Shown here in pieces: positions 47,106 through 57,517 of a stretch of 64,000 bases of DNA (positions are counted from its first letter, which is position 1; each line of letters begins with the position of its first letter). Under the pieces are notes generated by a model. It was not told the DNA's origin. It ran no database searches and worked only from the letters and a program-made list of their open reading frames with translations. Position numbers and translations under genes: made by a program. This DNA comes from Bacteroidales bacterium (lineage in GTDB: Bacteria > Bacteroidota > Bacteroidia > Bacteroidales > UBA1402), in contig JAFUDT010000006.1 in NCBI GenBank assembly GCA_017464285.1, positions 1 to 64,000 of the forward strand. Reading direction: 5' to 3'.

Positions 47106-48278
47106 TCAATAGACAAAAGTTCCGTGTTCGCTTTCGATAATCAGCCGGTTGCCCTGTGAACTGGCACCGACATAGCCGATGATGCGGGCCTCGATGCCGA
47201 AACTTGCGGCCGTCTTGACGACCTGGTCGGCATATTCGGCACCGAGATAGATTTCCATGCGGTGACCCATGTTGAAAACCTTGTACATTTCCTGCCAGTC
47301 GGTGCCCGACTGTTCCTGGATAATGCGGAACAGCGGAGGGACAGGGAACATATTGTTCTTGACGATTTTCTTGTCGTGGACAAAATGCAGTATCTTGGTC
47401 TGGGCACCGCCCGTGCAGTGAATCATGCCATGAATCTGCGGCCGCAGCTCATCAAGCAGCTTCTTGACGATCGGGGCGTAGGTACGGGTGGGCGAAAGCA
47501 CCAACTGTCCGGCATCCACTCCCGTCAGGCCTTCAATGGCATCAGTCAGCCGGAGCTTGCCGGCATAGACCAGCTCTTCAGGAGTGGCCCGGTCGTAGCT
47601 TTCGGGATATTTTTCAGCCAGGTATTTGGCGAAGACATCATGCCGGGCCGAAGTCAGACCGTTGCTTCCCATGCCGCCATTGTAGTGCTGCTCGTAGGTG
47701 GACTGCCCGAAGGAGGCCAGCCCGACAATGACATCTCCGGCCTGAATACGGGCATTGTCGATAACATCGCTTCGTTTCATACGGCAGGTCACCGTGCTGT
47801 CGACAATGATGGTACGGACCAGATCGCCCACATCGGCCGTCTCGCCGCCTGTGGCATGGATGCCGATACCCATGTCGCGCAGGCGGCAGAGCAGTTCGTC
47901 CGTGCCGTTGATAATGGCCGAAATCACTTCGCCGGGTATCAGATGCTTGTTGCGACCGATGGTCGAGGACACCAGAATGTTATCGACGGCACCCACGCAG
48001 AGCAGGTCGTCGATGTTCATGACAAGAGCGTCCTGGGCTATTCCTTTCCAGACGGACAGGTCGCCGGTTTCCTTCCAGTAGAGATAGGCCAGGGAGGATT
48101 TGGTACCGGCCCCGTCGGCATGCATGATGTTACAGTAGGCCGGATCTCCGCCCAGGATATCGGGAATGATCTTGCAGAATGCCTGAGGATACAAGCCTTT
48201 GTCGATATTCTTGATGGCGTTGTGGACGTCTTCCTTGCCGGCCGAGACGCCGCGTAGCTGATAGCGCTGATCGTTCAT
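47106..48278 (-). CDS. purM: Phosphoribosylformylglycinamidine cyclo-ligase (AIR synthetase)
   Basis: 390 residues, longer than E. coli PurM (about 345) as in other Bacteroidota. PurM-fold motifs: DGAGTKS near 55, [15 protein letters not shown], and [14 protein letters not shown]. It makes aminoimidazole ribotide in purine synthesis and lies 5 nt downstream of purC. Confidence 0.9.
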   Translation of the reverse strand: MNDQRYQLRGVSAGKEDVHNAIKNIDKGLYPQAFCKIIPDILGGDPAYCNIMHADGAGTKSSLAYLYWKETGDLSVWKGIAQDALVMNIDDLLCVGAVDNILVSSTIGRNKHLIPGEVISAIINGTDELLCRLRDMGIGIHATGGETADVGDLVRTIIVDSTVTCRMKRSDVIDNARIQAGDVIVGLASFGQSTYEQHYNGGMGSNGLTSARHDVFAKYLAEKYPESYDRATPEELVYAGKLRLTDAIEGLTGVDAGQLVLSPTRTYAPIVKKLLDELRPQIHGMIHCTGGAQTKILHFVHDKKIVKNNMFPVPPLFRIIQEQSGTDWQEMYKVFNMGHRMEIYLGAEYADQVVKTAASFGIEARIIGYVGASSQGNRLIIESEHGTFVY

Positions 48279-48283
48279 GAGGC

Positions 48284-49228
48284 TTAGCGGGTTTTCAGAT
48301 AGTCGCGTACATTCTTTTCGATGCGGGCCGGAATGTCGTTGCAGACGGCGGGCCGGAATTTTTCGCCCGTCACATGCTCGTAGAGCTCGATATAGCGCTC
48401 GCTGACACTCTGGGCGTAGGCATCGGTGATTTCAGGCATGACCTGTCCGGGCTCGTTCATGAAGTTGTGTTCGATGAGCCACTGGCGGACAAACTCCTTG
48501 GACAGCTGACGCTGAGGCTCCCCTTTGGCCAGCTTCTCCTCGTAACCCTCGGCATAGAAATAACGGCTGGAGTCGGGAGTGTGGATTTCATCGATGAGAA
48601 AGACCTTGCCGTCGCGTTTGCCGAATTCATATTTGGTATCGACCAGAATGAGTCCCTGGCGGGCGGCGATTTCCTGCCCGCGGGCAAAGATGCGGCGGGT
48701 ATAGTCTTCCATGACGGCGTAGTCTTCGGCACTGACCAGCCCCTGGGCGATGATCTCTTCGCGTGATATGTTCAGGTCGTGACCTTCGTCGGCCTTGGTG
48801 GTGGGAGTGATGATGGGCTCGGGAAAGCGTTCGTTCTCCTTCATGCCGTCGGGCAGTTTCACACCGCAGAGTTCACGGCAGCCGTTCTTGTATTCCCGCC
48901 AGGCAGAGCCGGTCAGGATGGAGCGGATAATCATTTCCACCCGGAACCCTTCGCATTTCAGCCCTACGGTGACCATGGGATCGGGCGTGGCCAGCTTCCA
49001 GTTGGGGCAGATGTCGGCCGTGGCATCCAGAAACTTGGCGGCAATCTGGTTCAGTACCTGGCCTTTGTAGGGAATACCCTTGGGCAGGATTACGTCAAAG
49101 GCGGAGATTCGGTCAGTGGCCACCATCACCAGCAGATCATCACCGATATTGTAAACATCACGGACTTTACCGTGGTAGACAGATTTCTGGCCTTCAAACT
49201 GAAAGTCGGTTTTTGTTACAGCATTCAT
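48284..49228 (-). CDS. purC: SAICAR synthetase
   Basis: 314 residues. PurC motifs: [28 protein letters not shown], then [10 protein letters not shown] and [15 protein letters not shown]. It joins CAIR and aspartate in purine synthesis. It lies between phoH (5 nt) and purM. Confidence 0.96.
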   Translation of the reverse strand: MNAVTKTDFQFEGQKSVYHGKVRDVYNIGDDLLVMVATDRISAFDVILPKGIPYKGQVLNQIAAKFLDATADICPNWKLATPDPMVTVGLKCEGFRVEMIIRSILTGSAWREYKNGCRELCGVKLPDGMKENERFPEPIITPTTKADEGHDLNISREEIIAQGLVSAEDYAVMEDYTRRIFARGQEIAARQGLILVDTKYEFGKRDGKVFLIDEIHTPDSSRYFYAEGYEEKLAKGEPQRQLSKEFVRQWLIEHNFMNEPGQVMPEITDAYAQSVSERYIELYEHVTGEKFRPAVCNDIPARIEKNVRDYLKTR

Positions 49229-49233
49229 ATTGT

Positions 49234-50214
49234 TTATTCGTTGGTTTGATTCTCGTTGGGGAGCACAGCCGGCCGGTCTTTTTCGCGGTACTGCTCATAG
49301 GCTTCCACAATGCGCTGCACCAGCTTATGACGTACAATGTCCCTCTTGTCGAATTCGATTGTCGAGATGCCCTTCACTCCCTCCAGTACTCTCAGTGCAT
49401 GTGTCAGGCCGGAAGTGGCGGAGGCCGGCAGATCAATCTGCGTCAGGTCGCCGGTGACAATCATCTTGGTATTCATGCCCATGCGTGTGAGGAACATCTT
49501 AATCTGGTGGACGGTCGTGTTCTGGGCTTCGTCCAGGATGACCACGGCATCGCTCAGGGTACGCCCGCGCATGAACGCCAGAGGAGCTATCTGAATGAGG
49601 CGGTTTTCCATGAATTCGCGCAGCTTGGCTGCCGGTATCATATCTTCCAATGCGTCGTAGAGCGGCTGCAGGTAGGGGTCGATCTTGTCTTTCATGTCGC
49701 CGGGCAGGAAGCCGAGTTTCTCTCCTGCCTCGACGGCCGGCCGGCTAAGAATGATCTTGCGGACTTCTTTGTTCTTGAAAGCCTTGACGGCAAGGGCAAT
49801 GGCCGTATAGGTCTTGCCCGTACCGGCCGGCCCTACGGCAAAGAGCAGGTCGTTTTCATCGTAGGCCTTGACCAGTCGGCGCTGGTTGACGGTACGGGCC
49901 ACGATGGGCTTGCCTGACATGCCGTACAGGATGAGGTTGTCCTGCCGGATTTCGACAGGCTTTTTGCCCTGGACGATGTCCAGGATATTCTCCTCGCTGA
50001 GCTGGTTGAACTCGTTGCCATGCTGTTGCAGGACTTTGACCGTCTCTTCGAAACGGACTGTCTCAGCCTCGTCGCCCAAAACCTTGAGCACGTTGCCCCG
50101 AGCCACTATCCTGAGCTTCGGAAACAAAGTTTTCAGCAACTGTATGTTGCTGTTGTTCACGCCGCAAAAGAGGATGGGATCGACCTGGTCGAGTATCAGA
50201 ATCCGTTCAATCAT
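49234..50214 (-). CDS. phoH: PhoH family ATPase
   Basis: 326 residues. Walker A is [11 protein letters not shown] and Walker B is [10 protein letters not shown], with [18 protein letters not shown] between them. PhoH proteins are ATPases tied to RNA metabolism or phosphate stress; the precise role is unclear. It heads the leftward phoH-purC-purM-prfA-pyrF-HD operon. Confidence 0.9.
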   Translation of the reverse strand: MIERILILDQVDPILFCGVNNSNIQLLKTLFPKLRIVARGNVLKVLGDEAETVRFEETVKVLQQHGNEFNQLSEENILDIVQGKKPVEIRQDNLILYGMSGKPIVARTVNQRRLVKAYDENDLLFAVGPAGTGKTYTAIALAVKAFKNKEVRKIILSRPAVEAGEKLGFLPGDMKDKIDPYLQPLYDALEDMIPAAKLREFMENRLIQIAPLAFMRGRTLSDAVVILDEAQNTTVHQIKMFLTRMGMNTKMIVTGDLTQIDLPASATSGLTHALRVLEGVKGISTIEFDKRDIVRHKLVQRIVEAYEQYREKDRPAVLPNENQTNE

Positions 50215-50233
50215 CTCACGTGGAAATATGCCG

Positions 50234-50264
50234 CGAAATTACACATAAGTTTTGTAAACGGCAA
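50234..50264 (-). promoter_or_regulatory. phoH operon promoter
   Basis: On the minus strand: TTG (50262-50264), a 20-nt spacer and TAATTTCG (50234-50241), about 20 nt before the ATG. Confidence 0.55.
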
Positions 50265-50288
50265 GGCTGCCCGGACGATACAAAAGCA

Positions 50289-50322
50289 GAGCGCCGACAG
50301 CCCTGCCGGGCTGAAGGCGCTC
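50289..50322 (-). terminator. Terminator of the pectate lyase gene
   Basis: GAGCGCC/GGCGCTC outer stem with an inner AGCCC/GGGCT stem. TGCTTTTG follows on the minus strand. It lies 28 nt after the stop. Confidence 0.7.
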
Positions 50323-50349
50323 CTGTCTTCCTGATGTATGAAAATAAAA

Positions 50350-52980
50350 CTAACGCTCTTTGTAAGAATCGGTTACGGCAAAGTTGAAAGTCCGGGTCAG
50401 CGAGATGCCCTGTCCGTTGGAGCAGGTGACATCGACACTGTACAGCCCGGGTTTCCCAGGTGCAGCAAAGGTCATTTCGTCGCCGGCGCTGCGCTGCAGC
50501 CTGACCCCTTTGGCCTTGGAGACTTTAAGGTTGAGGTTTTTGTCATAGCCGGCGAAGAAGGTCTTCATGTCGAGTGTCTTCTGTTGGCCGGGAATCATAG
50601 TGAAGTGTGGTTCGGCCAGCCAGTTCAGATATTCCTCCAGGTCGGTGTAGCCGTCGTTGTCCCGGTCATCGCTGTTGTTGGCCTTTTGCGGATCGGTACC
50701 GCAGAGCTGTTCAAACCAGTTGGGGATACCATCCTGGTCGCTGTCCCAACCGGCAGGGCGGGCAGCCTTGACAATGCCCAGTTTCTCCATGTCGAAGCCC
50801 TCGCAGCCCTCGTCCTCTTCCGAATCGATCAGACCGGGCTTGCCGCTGCGGCTGCCCTTGGTCGAGCTGGTGCCTTCAAGCGTCTCACGGATCATACGCT
50901 GGTCGTGCAGGTCGAGGACTGGCTGGTTGCAGCCGACGTCCGACAAGACGTTGTGCCAGGCAGCCTGGGCCGACTCGACGTTACCCTCGGGATTGAAGAA
51001 ATCATAGGGTTTGTCCACGAAGACTTCCCAATCCACTTTCTGACCGCCGGAAACGGAATACTTGTAGGTGTCGCCCAGGGCGTCCTGTGTCTTGGAACCG
51101 TCGCGGTTCTCGCGGATATTGCCGCTGACATAGTAAGCCTGGGAACCCTTGCCTGTGCCTTCGAGCTGGGCATTCAGCAGGAAAGGCCAGGTGGTGGCGG
51201 GCCCCATCTTGTAGTAGTTGTTGACAAAGTTGCCTTCGTGCGTGCCGCCGTCGGTGGCGCGGCCGCCCCAGTTGTAGCAGACATTGTTGTAGAGGTCGTG
51301 GTGGCCGTCATAGAAACCGGCACCGTCCAGACCGCCGCTCAGACTCCAGTTACGGCCTTCGTTGTGGACCATCAGATTGTGATGGAAGGAACCGGCCACA
51401 CCGCCGCTCGACCCGCCGCCGATGGTGGCGGCATAACCGTGGGTCTTGCCGCTCTGATAGTGAGGATGCTCAGCGATATTCAATGCCTCCGAAATCATGG
51501 TGCGCTGTAGGGTGAGCGTCTTGGCATTGCGGGAGCTGAAGCCCTCGTCGATGGTCCAGCTGATGGAGCAGTGATCCATGATGGCGTGTTCGCTGCCGGC
51601 CATGCCCATTCCGTCCAGACCGTTGCCGCTGGCTGTGGCCAATACACCGTCGGAGTTGATGTGTCCCAGTCTCATACGCATAAAGCGGGTGATGCCGTCG
51701 TTGGTCATGCCGAAGGGAGCACCGCGCAGCATGATGCCGTTGCCCGGAGCTGTCTGGCCGGCTACGGTGATATATTTTTCGGAACAGGAAAGGCGAGCCT
51801 TGAGCTCGATGACCCCGGCTACATCAAAGACGATGGTGCGGGGACCGCTCAGTTTGGATATCCCATAGCGGAAGCTGCCCGGTTGCGGGTCTCTGGGATT
51901 ATCTTCGAGCGAGGTGACATGGTAGACCACCCCGTCACGTCCGCCGATGGCGAAACGTCCGTGTCCTTCTGCGCCGGGGAAGGCCAGCCTTCTGGGACGG
52001 AAGGCCCAGATATCACCCTGATGAATCTTTCCGGAGGCGTCTTCTTCATCGATGCGCCAGAAATAGGGCTGGTTGGCATTGACTTTTTCGCGGACGGCAT
52101 AGGTCGTGAGAGCTCCGTGACGTTGGCCGGCAGCAGCCGGAGTGGCTTTCAGGACGGCAATCTCCGACATTTTTTCGGCCTCGGTGCCGAAATAGACATG
52201 ATGCTTGACGGCCGAAGCGGCTGCTGTCCACGAGAGTTTGATGCTGCCTTTGTCTGCGTCTGCATGCATGTCCTGATCGGCGGGACTGGGATTGAGCGCC
52301 ACCTTTTCATAGTCGCTCTGATCGATGAGCAAGGCATTGAGGCTGATCGAAGTAGTGCCGTAGCTTTGGCCGCTCTGCGGTACGGTTACATAGGAAATTC
52401 TGACTTTTTCTCCGGCGGCGGTGCGGAAGGTGACGATGGAATGACCGCTCTCGCTGGCCAGCAGTTCACGGTTGGACTGCTTGACGCCGCTCAGCTGCTT
52501 TTGGCCGTTGACATAGACATCAATGGCAGGAGCGTCCTGTCCGTCCACATTGTTGTGAAAAGCCTGTACTGAGTGTTCGCCGGGAGTGAAGCCCTCGATG
52601 GTCAGGTCAAGCCGGACGGGAGCGGCATTCACTTGTTTGTACGAACGCTGATAGACCACGACGGCATCGCCCACCAGCTTGGCATGGTGAAGTGTAATGC
52701 CCGGTTTCCAGTAGTTGGTGGCCAGTACGGTTTCGGCACCGCTTTCGGCGCAGGACAGTGTAAGCGTAAGCTGTCCGAAGGTGGCAGTGGCAGCATTGGC
52801 ACCCGGATTGACAGGCTGTCCTCTGCGAACTTCCATCTGGCCGATGGGCCAAGGCTGATAGCCCGGTTCCAGCCCTTCGTTATCGGGCCTTCCACTCTTG
52901 TTGAAGTCGATCTTCTGTGCCTGAAGTCCTCCGATTCCCAGTAGGAGACAGGCGGCAATAATCATCTTTTTCATTTTCAT
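50350..52980 (-). CDS. Secreted PL1-type pectate lyase, multidomain
   Basis: 876 residues with a signal peptide (about 1-21, GLQAQ). The first 340 residues include a carbohydrate-binding-like beta domain and a fibronectin III-like segment. A parallel beta-helix of the pectate lyase/PL1 kind follows (starts at LAFPGAEGHGRFAIGG, then TITVAG-like turns and MDHCSISWTIDEGFS). Towards the C-terminus a calcium-type repeat (DDRDNDGYTDLEEYLNWL) and a final beta-sandwich occur. It probably cleaves pectin outside the cell or at its surface. No SusC/D genes are adjacent; the GH28 gene at 16604 could act on its products. Confidence 0.88.
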   Translation of the reverse strand: MKMKKMIIAACLLLGIGGLQAQKIDFNKSGRPDNEGLEPGYQPWPIGQMEVRRGQPVNPGANAATATFGQLTLTLSCAESGAETVLATNYWKPGITLHHAKLVGDAVVVYQRSYKQVNAAPVRLDLTIEGFTPGEHSVQAFHNNVDGQDAPAIDVYVNGQKQLSGVKQSNRELLASESGHSIVTFRTAAGEKVRISYVTVPQSGQSYGTTSISLNALLIDQSDYEKVALNPSPADQDMHADADKGSIKLSWTAAASAVKHHVYFGTEAEKMSEIAVLKATPAAAGQRHGALTTYAVREKVNANQPYFWRIDEEDASGKIHQGDIWAFRPRRLAFPGAEGHGRFAIGGRDGVVYHVTSLEDNPRDPQPGSFRYGISKLSGPRTIVFDVAGVIELKARLSCSEKYITVAGQTAPGNGIMLRGAPFGMTNDGITRFMRMRLGHINSDGVLATASGNGLDGMGMAGSEHAIMDHCSISWTIDEGFSSRNAKTLTLQRTMISEALNIAEHPHYQSGKTHGYAATIGGGSSGGVAGSFHHNLMVHNEGRNWSLSGGLDGAGFYDGHHDLYNNVCYNWGGRATDGGTHEGNFVNNYYKMGPATTWPFLLNAQLEGTGKGSQAYYVSGNIRENRDGSKTQDALGDTYKYSVSGGQKVDWEVFVDKPYDFFNPEGNVESAQAAWHNVLSDVGCNQPVLDLHDQRMIRETLEGTSSTKGSRSGKPGLIDSEEDEGCEGFDMEKLGIVKAARPAGWDSDQDGIPNWFEQLCGTDPQKANNSDDRDNDGYTDLEEYLNWLAEPHFTMIPGQQKTLDMKTFFAGYDKNLNLKVSKAKGVRLQRSAGDEMTFAAPGKPGLYSVDVTCSNGQGISLTRTFNFAVTDSYKER

Positions 52981-53115
52981 TTGAAGTCAAATCGAAAAGT
53001 ATAAACAGTATGAAGTGGCAACTTTATCACTATTTGATTTGAATATATAGCTGACAGAAGGTTTAAGGCAGGCGGTAAAATAACTTTCATTTAGAAAACC
53101 ATACAAAATTATCAG

Positions 53116-53123
53116 TACCTTTG
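53116..53123 (+). promoter_or_regulatory. -7 element of the truA promoter
   Basis: TACCTTTG, 21 nt before the truA ATG. A -33 element is weak. Confidence 0.5.
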
Positions 53124-53144
53124 CGGTCGTTTTTCAGGCATGTC

Positions 53145-53894
53145 ATGCGCTATTTTATAGAGTTCTCCTACGACGGCACGCACTACCACGGCTGGCAGAT
53201 ACAGCCGGGGCAGGAGACTGTGCAGGAAGTCATGACAGAACGGTTCCGGTGTATTTTCGGGCCCGATTTCTCCCTGACCGCCGCCGGCCGGACCGATGCC
53301 GGGGTGCATGCCCGGCAGATGGTGGCCCATTTCGATACGGAACAGCCGGTCGTTGATTTGCCGGCCATGGCCCGCCGGCTGAGCTGGATGCTGCCTGCCG
53401 ACATTGCCGTGCACAGTCTCCGGCCGGTACGTTCTGATGCCCATGCCCGTTTTGACGCATTGTCGAGAACCTATGAATATCGTTTCAGTCTGGAAAAGGA
53501 CCCTTTTACCCGGCGCTACACGAGCTTTCTGGTCCATTGTCCCGATGTGGACCTGATGAACCAAGGAGCCCGGGCCCTGCTGGATTACACCGATTTTACC
53601 AGTTTCAGCAAACTGCACACCGACGTCAAGACAAACAACTGCCGCATCATGCAGGCCCGATGGGATGTGCGGGGCCCGCTGCTGGTCTTTACCGTCCAGG
53701 CCGACCGTTTCCTGCGCAACATGGTGCGGGCCATTGTCGGCACCATGCTTGAATTGGGACGTCATAAAATAGATATTGCCGGGTTCAGGCAGATTATTGA
53801 AAGCAAAGACCGCTGCGAGGCAGGTACTTCGGTGCCCGCACAGGGCTTGTTTTTGATGAGGGTGGAATATCCCGAAGATGTTTATCTGATATAA
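53145..53894 (+). CDS. truA: tRNA pseudouridine(38-40) synthase
   Basis: 249 residues from ATG 53145 (MRYFIEFSYDG). An upstream in-frame ATG at 53121 would overlap the promoter. The catalytic Asp is in AAGRTDAGVHA. TruA modifies positions 38-40 of many tRNAs. Confidence 0.96.
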   Translation: MRYFIEFSYDGTHYHGWQIQPGQETVQEVMTERFRCIFGPDFSLTAAGRTDAGVHARQMVAHFDTEQPVVDLPAMARRLSWMLPADIAVHSLRPVRSDAHARFDALSRTYEYRFSLEKDPFTRRYTSFLVHCPDVDLMNQGARALLDYTDFTSFSKLHTDVKTNNCRIMQARWDVRGPLLVFTVQADRFLRNMVRAIVGTMLELGRHKIDIAGFRQIIESKDRCEAGTSVPAQGLFLMRVEYPEDVYLI

Positions 53895-53904
53895 GACTGT
53901 CATT

Positions 53905-54864
53905 ATGTGGTTGGTATGTACGGTGGCTTCGGCCATCTTCCTGGGAATGTACGAGGTGTTCAAGAAACTGGCTCTTCGAGGCAATGCCGTGTTGCCCGTG
54001 CTGTTTTTGACGCCCGTCTGTTGTACTCTTTTTTTCCTGCCTTGTCTGCTCCTGTCGCGGCTTAGCCCGGAGACGATACAGGACACCGTCTTCTACGTAG
54101 GCCTCCTGTCGGGCACGGATCACCTGTATGTGCTCCTGAAATCGGCCATTGTGCTCACCTCCTGGTGCCTGGCCTATTACGCCATGAAAAACCTGCCTAT
54201 CACGATCGCCTCGCCCGTCAAGTCCACTCAGCCCATGTTTGTGCTGATCGGCGCTTTCATCGTATTTGGAGAGCGGATGAACCTCTGGCAGTGGGCCGGT
54301 GCCCTCATCGCCCTGTGCTGTCTGTTTTTCTACTCCCGGGTGGGAGAAAAAGAAGGCATTTCCCTCAGTCACAACAAATGGCTCTGGTGTCTTATCGCCG
54401 CCGTTCTCACCGGAGCCGTGAGCGGTCTCTACGACAAGTATATGATGCGCCATTTCGACCGGATGGCCGTGCAGATTTGGTACACTCTCTACCAGATCGG
54501 CCTGATGCTGCCCGTCATGCTGGCCTATTTCCGACACGAGCATAAACTGGAAAGGGCGGCTGCCCAAGCCGGCACACCGGTGTCCGTGCCAAAACATAGC
54601 CTGGGTATTCCCGGCGGTTTTCAGATGCGCTGGTCCATCATTGGATTGTCGCTGTTTTTGTGTGTGTCGGATTTTCTGTACTTTTATGCGCTGAGCATTC
54701 CCGATTCCCTTATCTCCGTGGTCTCGCCCATCCGGCGGTCGGGGGTCATCGTGCCGTTCATTGTCGGGGCCATTTTCTTAAAAGAGAAGAATATCAAGCA
54801 GAAGGCCTTGCTGTTGGCAGGAGTGCTCATCGGCATTCTGTGTCTGTATTTCGGGTCGAAGTAA
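53905..54864 (+). CDS. EamA/DMT family transporter
   Basis: 319 residues with ten predicted helices in two EamA halves (about 1-140 and 160-315). The first repeat carries KNLPITIASPVKSTQPMF, and the second ends in SVVSPIRRSGVIVPFIVG. It is an inner-membrane metabolite exporter or importer of unknown substrate, 10 nt after truA. Confidence 0.88.
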   Translation: MWLVCTVASAIFLGMYEVFKKLALRGNAVLPVLFLTPVCCTLFFLPCLLLSRLSPETIQDTVFYVGLLSGTDHLYVLLKSAIVLTSWCLAYYAMKNLPITIASPVKSTQPMFVLIGAFIVFGERMNLWQWAGALIALCCLFFYSRVGEKEGISLSHNKWLWCLIAAVLTGAVSGLYDKYMMRHFDRMAVQIWYTLYQIGLMLPVMLAYFRHEHKLERAAAQAGTPVSVPKHSLGIPGGFQMRWSIIGLSLFLCVSDFLYFYALSIPDSLISVVSPIRRSGVIVPFIVGAIFLKEKNIKQKALLLAGVLIGILCLYFGSK

Positions 54865-54875
54865 ATCAAAAAAAG

Positions 54876-55580
54876 ATGAAGCACCATTCACTCATTCGGA
54901 TATTGGCCTTCGTGGCCGGGCTCCTCCTGTCGTGGCCGGCGTCGAAGCTGTCTGCCCAGCAGCCGACGATGGCGGGTTGTTTTGAATCCATGCCCGACAT
55001 TTTTCTGCCCTCATCGAAGAATATGCGTCTGGATTTGCTCGATTTTTTTCGCAATGGCCTCAAATCGACTGTCAAGGGGCCCTTCGACAATCTGATGGAA
55101 ATAGAGCAACTCTCCGACAGCTATATGCGTCTGACTGTCTCCGGGGCCGGACAGTGGCAGTTCAAGCTCTTGCCGACAGGCCAGGATACCGTTTTCGTAC
55201 TGGCGGTGATCCAGACCGTGAAGCGTCCGGTAAGCGGCAGCGTGCTGTCGTTTTATACCCCTCGCTGGCAAAAACTCTCCATGCCGGAGGCCCAGCCCGT
55301 TTTTACCGCCGCTGAGGCCTGGAAAGAGGAAGTGCTCGACAGTCTGGCGGCAGACTCCTATGCTACCTCTCTGCTGCCGTCGGCCGAGATCAATCCGGCC
55401 CAGATAGCCTCGGTTCCTTATTTCGTCTATACCCTCCATTCCGAGGACAATCGCCTGGAAGTCCGCTCGTCGGCATCCGAATATCTCGGAGCGGAAACAT
55501 ACAAAAAGGTCGCAGCGGCTGCTGCGACCCCTCTGGTTTTCGACTGGGACCGGTCAGAACAGGCTTTCCATCGCCGCTGA
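54876..55580 (+). CDS. DUF3256 family exported protein
   Basis: 234 residues from ATG 54876. An in-frame extension to 54660 would overlap the transporter gene and is rejected. A signal peptide (about 1-24, KLSAQQ) predicts export. The body matches the Bacteroidales DUF3256 family (MPDIFLPSSKNMRLDLLDF near the start). The role of this family is unknown. It converges on the propeller lipoprotein gene. Confidence 0.8.
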   Translation: MKHHSLIRILAFVAGLLLSWPASKLSAQQPTMAGCFESMPDIFLPSSKNMRLDLLDFFRNGLKSTVKGPFDNLMEIEQLSDSYMRLTVSGAGQWQFKLLPTGQDTVFVLAVIQTVKRPVSGSVLSFYTPRWQKLSMPEAQPVFTAAEAWKEEVLDSLAADSYATSLLPSAEINPAQIASVPYFVYTLHSEDNRLEVRSSASEYLGAETYKKVAAAAATPLVFDWDRSEQAFHRR

Positions 55581-55595
55581 CCTCCCCCGATAAAA

Positions 55596-57455
55596 CTATT
55601 TTATCTCAATGACTCCGGCATTGGGCGAGATTCCCAGCGAGCCGTTCTCGAAAACGTACTCTGCCACAAGCTCTCCCTGTTCGTTCCAATGTCTGGCCGG
55701 GCCGTCGGCTACATAGCCGATATATTGGCGGTCGCGGTCGCGAGCCGTGGGCAGCAGGCTCCAGCAGGTCTCCGATTTTTTGGCGCCGGAGGGCCAGTAA
55801 CGGGTCCAGATGCCGGTGTTGGATTGGAGGTCTCTGTCCCAATGCCAGAGCAGACCGCCCTGATTGTTCCAGAAATTCTCGCTGCCGGTCTTACGGCCGT
55901 AGCTGTAGGTGACTTCGTGCTGCAGCCGGCCGTCGGGATAATAGTCTTTCATTTCGCCGTCGAGCAGATAGCGGCCGTCGGGCATGATGCGGGCACTCCA
56001 GGTAGATTTTATCTGCTTGGTAGCCTTGCCTTTGGCATCGGTATAATACTCGGTATATTGTTTGAGCTCGCCTCCCTCAAGGGCAACCATCGGTGCCCAG
56101 ACAGTCTCCTCGTCCGACCATACCCAGGCCTCGTTGAACTCGTAGTGCAGGTTGTTGGCATTGGCTGTGGTCAGGACGTGTATCATGCCGTTGTCGCTCT
56201 GACGCAAGGTGACATAGCCCAAGGAGGTGTAAGTGAGGCGCGTGGGATTGTTGTGGGGCAGCCCATAGGGGATGGTCTTGATGCGCCAGGTCTGTCCGTT
56301 GTCCTTGGAAATGGCCACAAAAGGCTCGTTGCCGTAGGCCCAGCCCTCTGGCGGGTCTTTGTGGTATTTGTGGATATAGGCGTCGGAAACCAGCAGCAGA
56401 TGGCCTGAAGCCAGCCGAATCATGCTGGGACGCTGGGCGGTGCCGAGCGGTGGAAAGGGCGAAGCCACGCTCTGGCTCCAGGTCAGTCCCCAGTCGGAGG
56501 AGGTGTTCTGAGGCGACCAGCCCTCGATGCTGGCATTCTTGCCGCCGATGGAAAGCAGGTTGCCCTGGTCGTCGAGCGGAACGATGGTGGAATGACGGCC
56601 GCCGGTGCGTCCGCCCTGGTCCTGCCAATGGATGCCGCCGTCGCTGCTCTTCCACAGGAAACTCTGGGCCCCTTTGCCGTCACAGGCCATATACAGATTG
56701 CCCTTCGGATCGGTAAAGGCGTTGCAGATCGGCTGGGCCGTATATAGTGTGGCGGCCGAGTCTAACTGCGGCACGCTGAAGGTCCAGTTGGCCCCGTTGT
56801 CTTCTGATACGGCGATACGGAAGGGCACATAGTCCGATATGGCGCGGCCGCCTCCAAAGAACCATAGCTTTTTGTCCTGTCGCCAGAGCAGGGCCGACTG
56901 GTCGTTATAGCCTTCTGTGGCAAAGAAGACTTCGGGCAGATCCCACTCCAACGAGCCGAAACGCAGGCGCGACTGGATGAAGGTGGTAGCCGGGTCGGCT
57001 TCGGCCAGTCCGGCCGGCGTGCTGAAATAGACAGCCAGCAGGTCGCCGTTGGGCAGAGCTTCCAGGCCGGCTGAATGGTTGTGGTAGAAAATGCCCTCGT
57101 CCAGTCCGGCCAGCGGGCCCAGTTCGCGGTCACGGCCCAGGCGGGACACATAGGACGGAGGAGTAGGCAGGGCCATCTCCACGTTGAAATAGGGAACTTC
57201 GGCCGTCGGAGCCTTGTCGGCCTGTGCTTCCCGTTGCCGGACGGCCGACTGGTTGAAAGCCGTGGTCTCACTGTCTTTGATTTTGAACACGAGCATGGTG
57301 TCGGCATTCTTGAGGGCCGTCATGTGTTTGCTCTCCGTAAAATGGAAAGCTGTCACCTCAATTTCTTCGGTGGGCAGATTCTTCTTGCCCTGGCAGGAGA
57401 GAGCCAGGGCTGCTGTGGCCAGGACCACAGCCATCGGTAAAAGGAGTCGTCTCAT
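55596..57455 (-). CDS. Asp-box beta-propeller lipoprotein (sialidase-like) with C-terminal MORN/YwqK-like repeats
   Basis: 619 residues. A lipobox (LALSC, Cys21) precedes a sialidase-like propeller with four Asp boxes: SEDNGANW (217-224), SSDGGIHW (270-277), SSDWGLTW (319-326) and SKDNGQTW (383-390). A conserved-looking YHNHSAGLEALPNGD stretch with H125 and H127 may be catalytic, as in propeller-type lyases or rhamnosidases. Classical sialidase Arg-triad positions could not be confirmed. The last 150 residues contain MORN/YwqK-like repeats (DYYPDGRLQHEVTYSYG; TRYWPSGAKKSE). The promoter contains two TGTACA sites. The function is inferred: a surface glycan-active protein. Confidence 0.75.
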   Translation of the reverse strand: MRRLLLPMAVVLATAALALSCQGKKNLPTEEIEVTAFHFTESKHMTALKNADTMLVFKIKDSETTAFNQSAVRQREAQADKAPTAEVPYFNVEMALPTPPSYVSRLGRDRELGPLAGLDEGIFYHNHSAGLEALPNGDLLAVYFSTPAGLAEADPATTFIQSRLRFGSLEWDLPEVFFATEGYNDQSALLWRQDKKLWFFGGGRAISDYVPFRIAVSEDNGANWTFSVPQLDSAATLYTAQPICNAFTDPKGNLYMACDGKGAQSFLWKSSDGGIHWQDQGGRTGGRHSTIVPLDDQGNLLSIGGKNASIEGWSPQNTSSDWGLTWSQSVASPFPPLGTAQRPSMIRLASGHLLLVSDAYIHKYHKDPPEGWAYGNEPFVAISKDNGQTWRIKTIPYGLPHNNPTRLTYTSLGYVTLRQSDNGMIHVLTTANANNLHYEFNEAWVWSDEETVWAPMVALEGGELKQYTEYYTDAKGKATKQIKSTWSARIMPDGRYLLDGEMKDYYPDGRLQHEVTYSYGRKTGSENFWNNQGGLLWHWDRDLQSNTGIWTRYWPSGAKKSETCWSLLPTARDRDRQYIGYVADGPARHWNEQGELVAEYVFENGSLGISPNAGVIEIK

Positions 57456-57517
57456 TTGTCCTATAGTTTTGGTTGATAGTACTTAGCTTGATATTCAGCG
57501 TCGGGACTGCTTCACCG

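Noticed and set aside
54660..54875. N-terminal extension of the DUF3256 protein
   Set aside because: It lies inside the EamA gene in another frame; the signal peptide begins at 54876.
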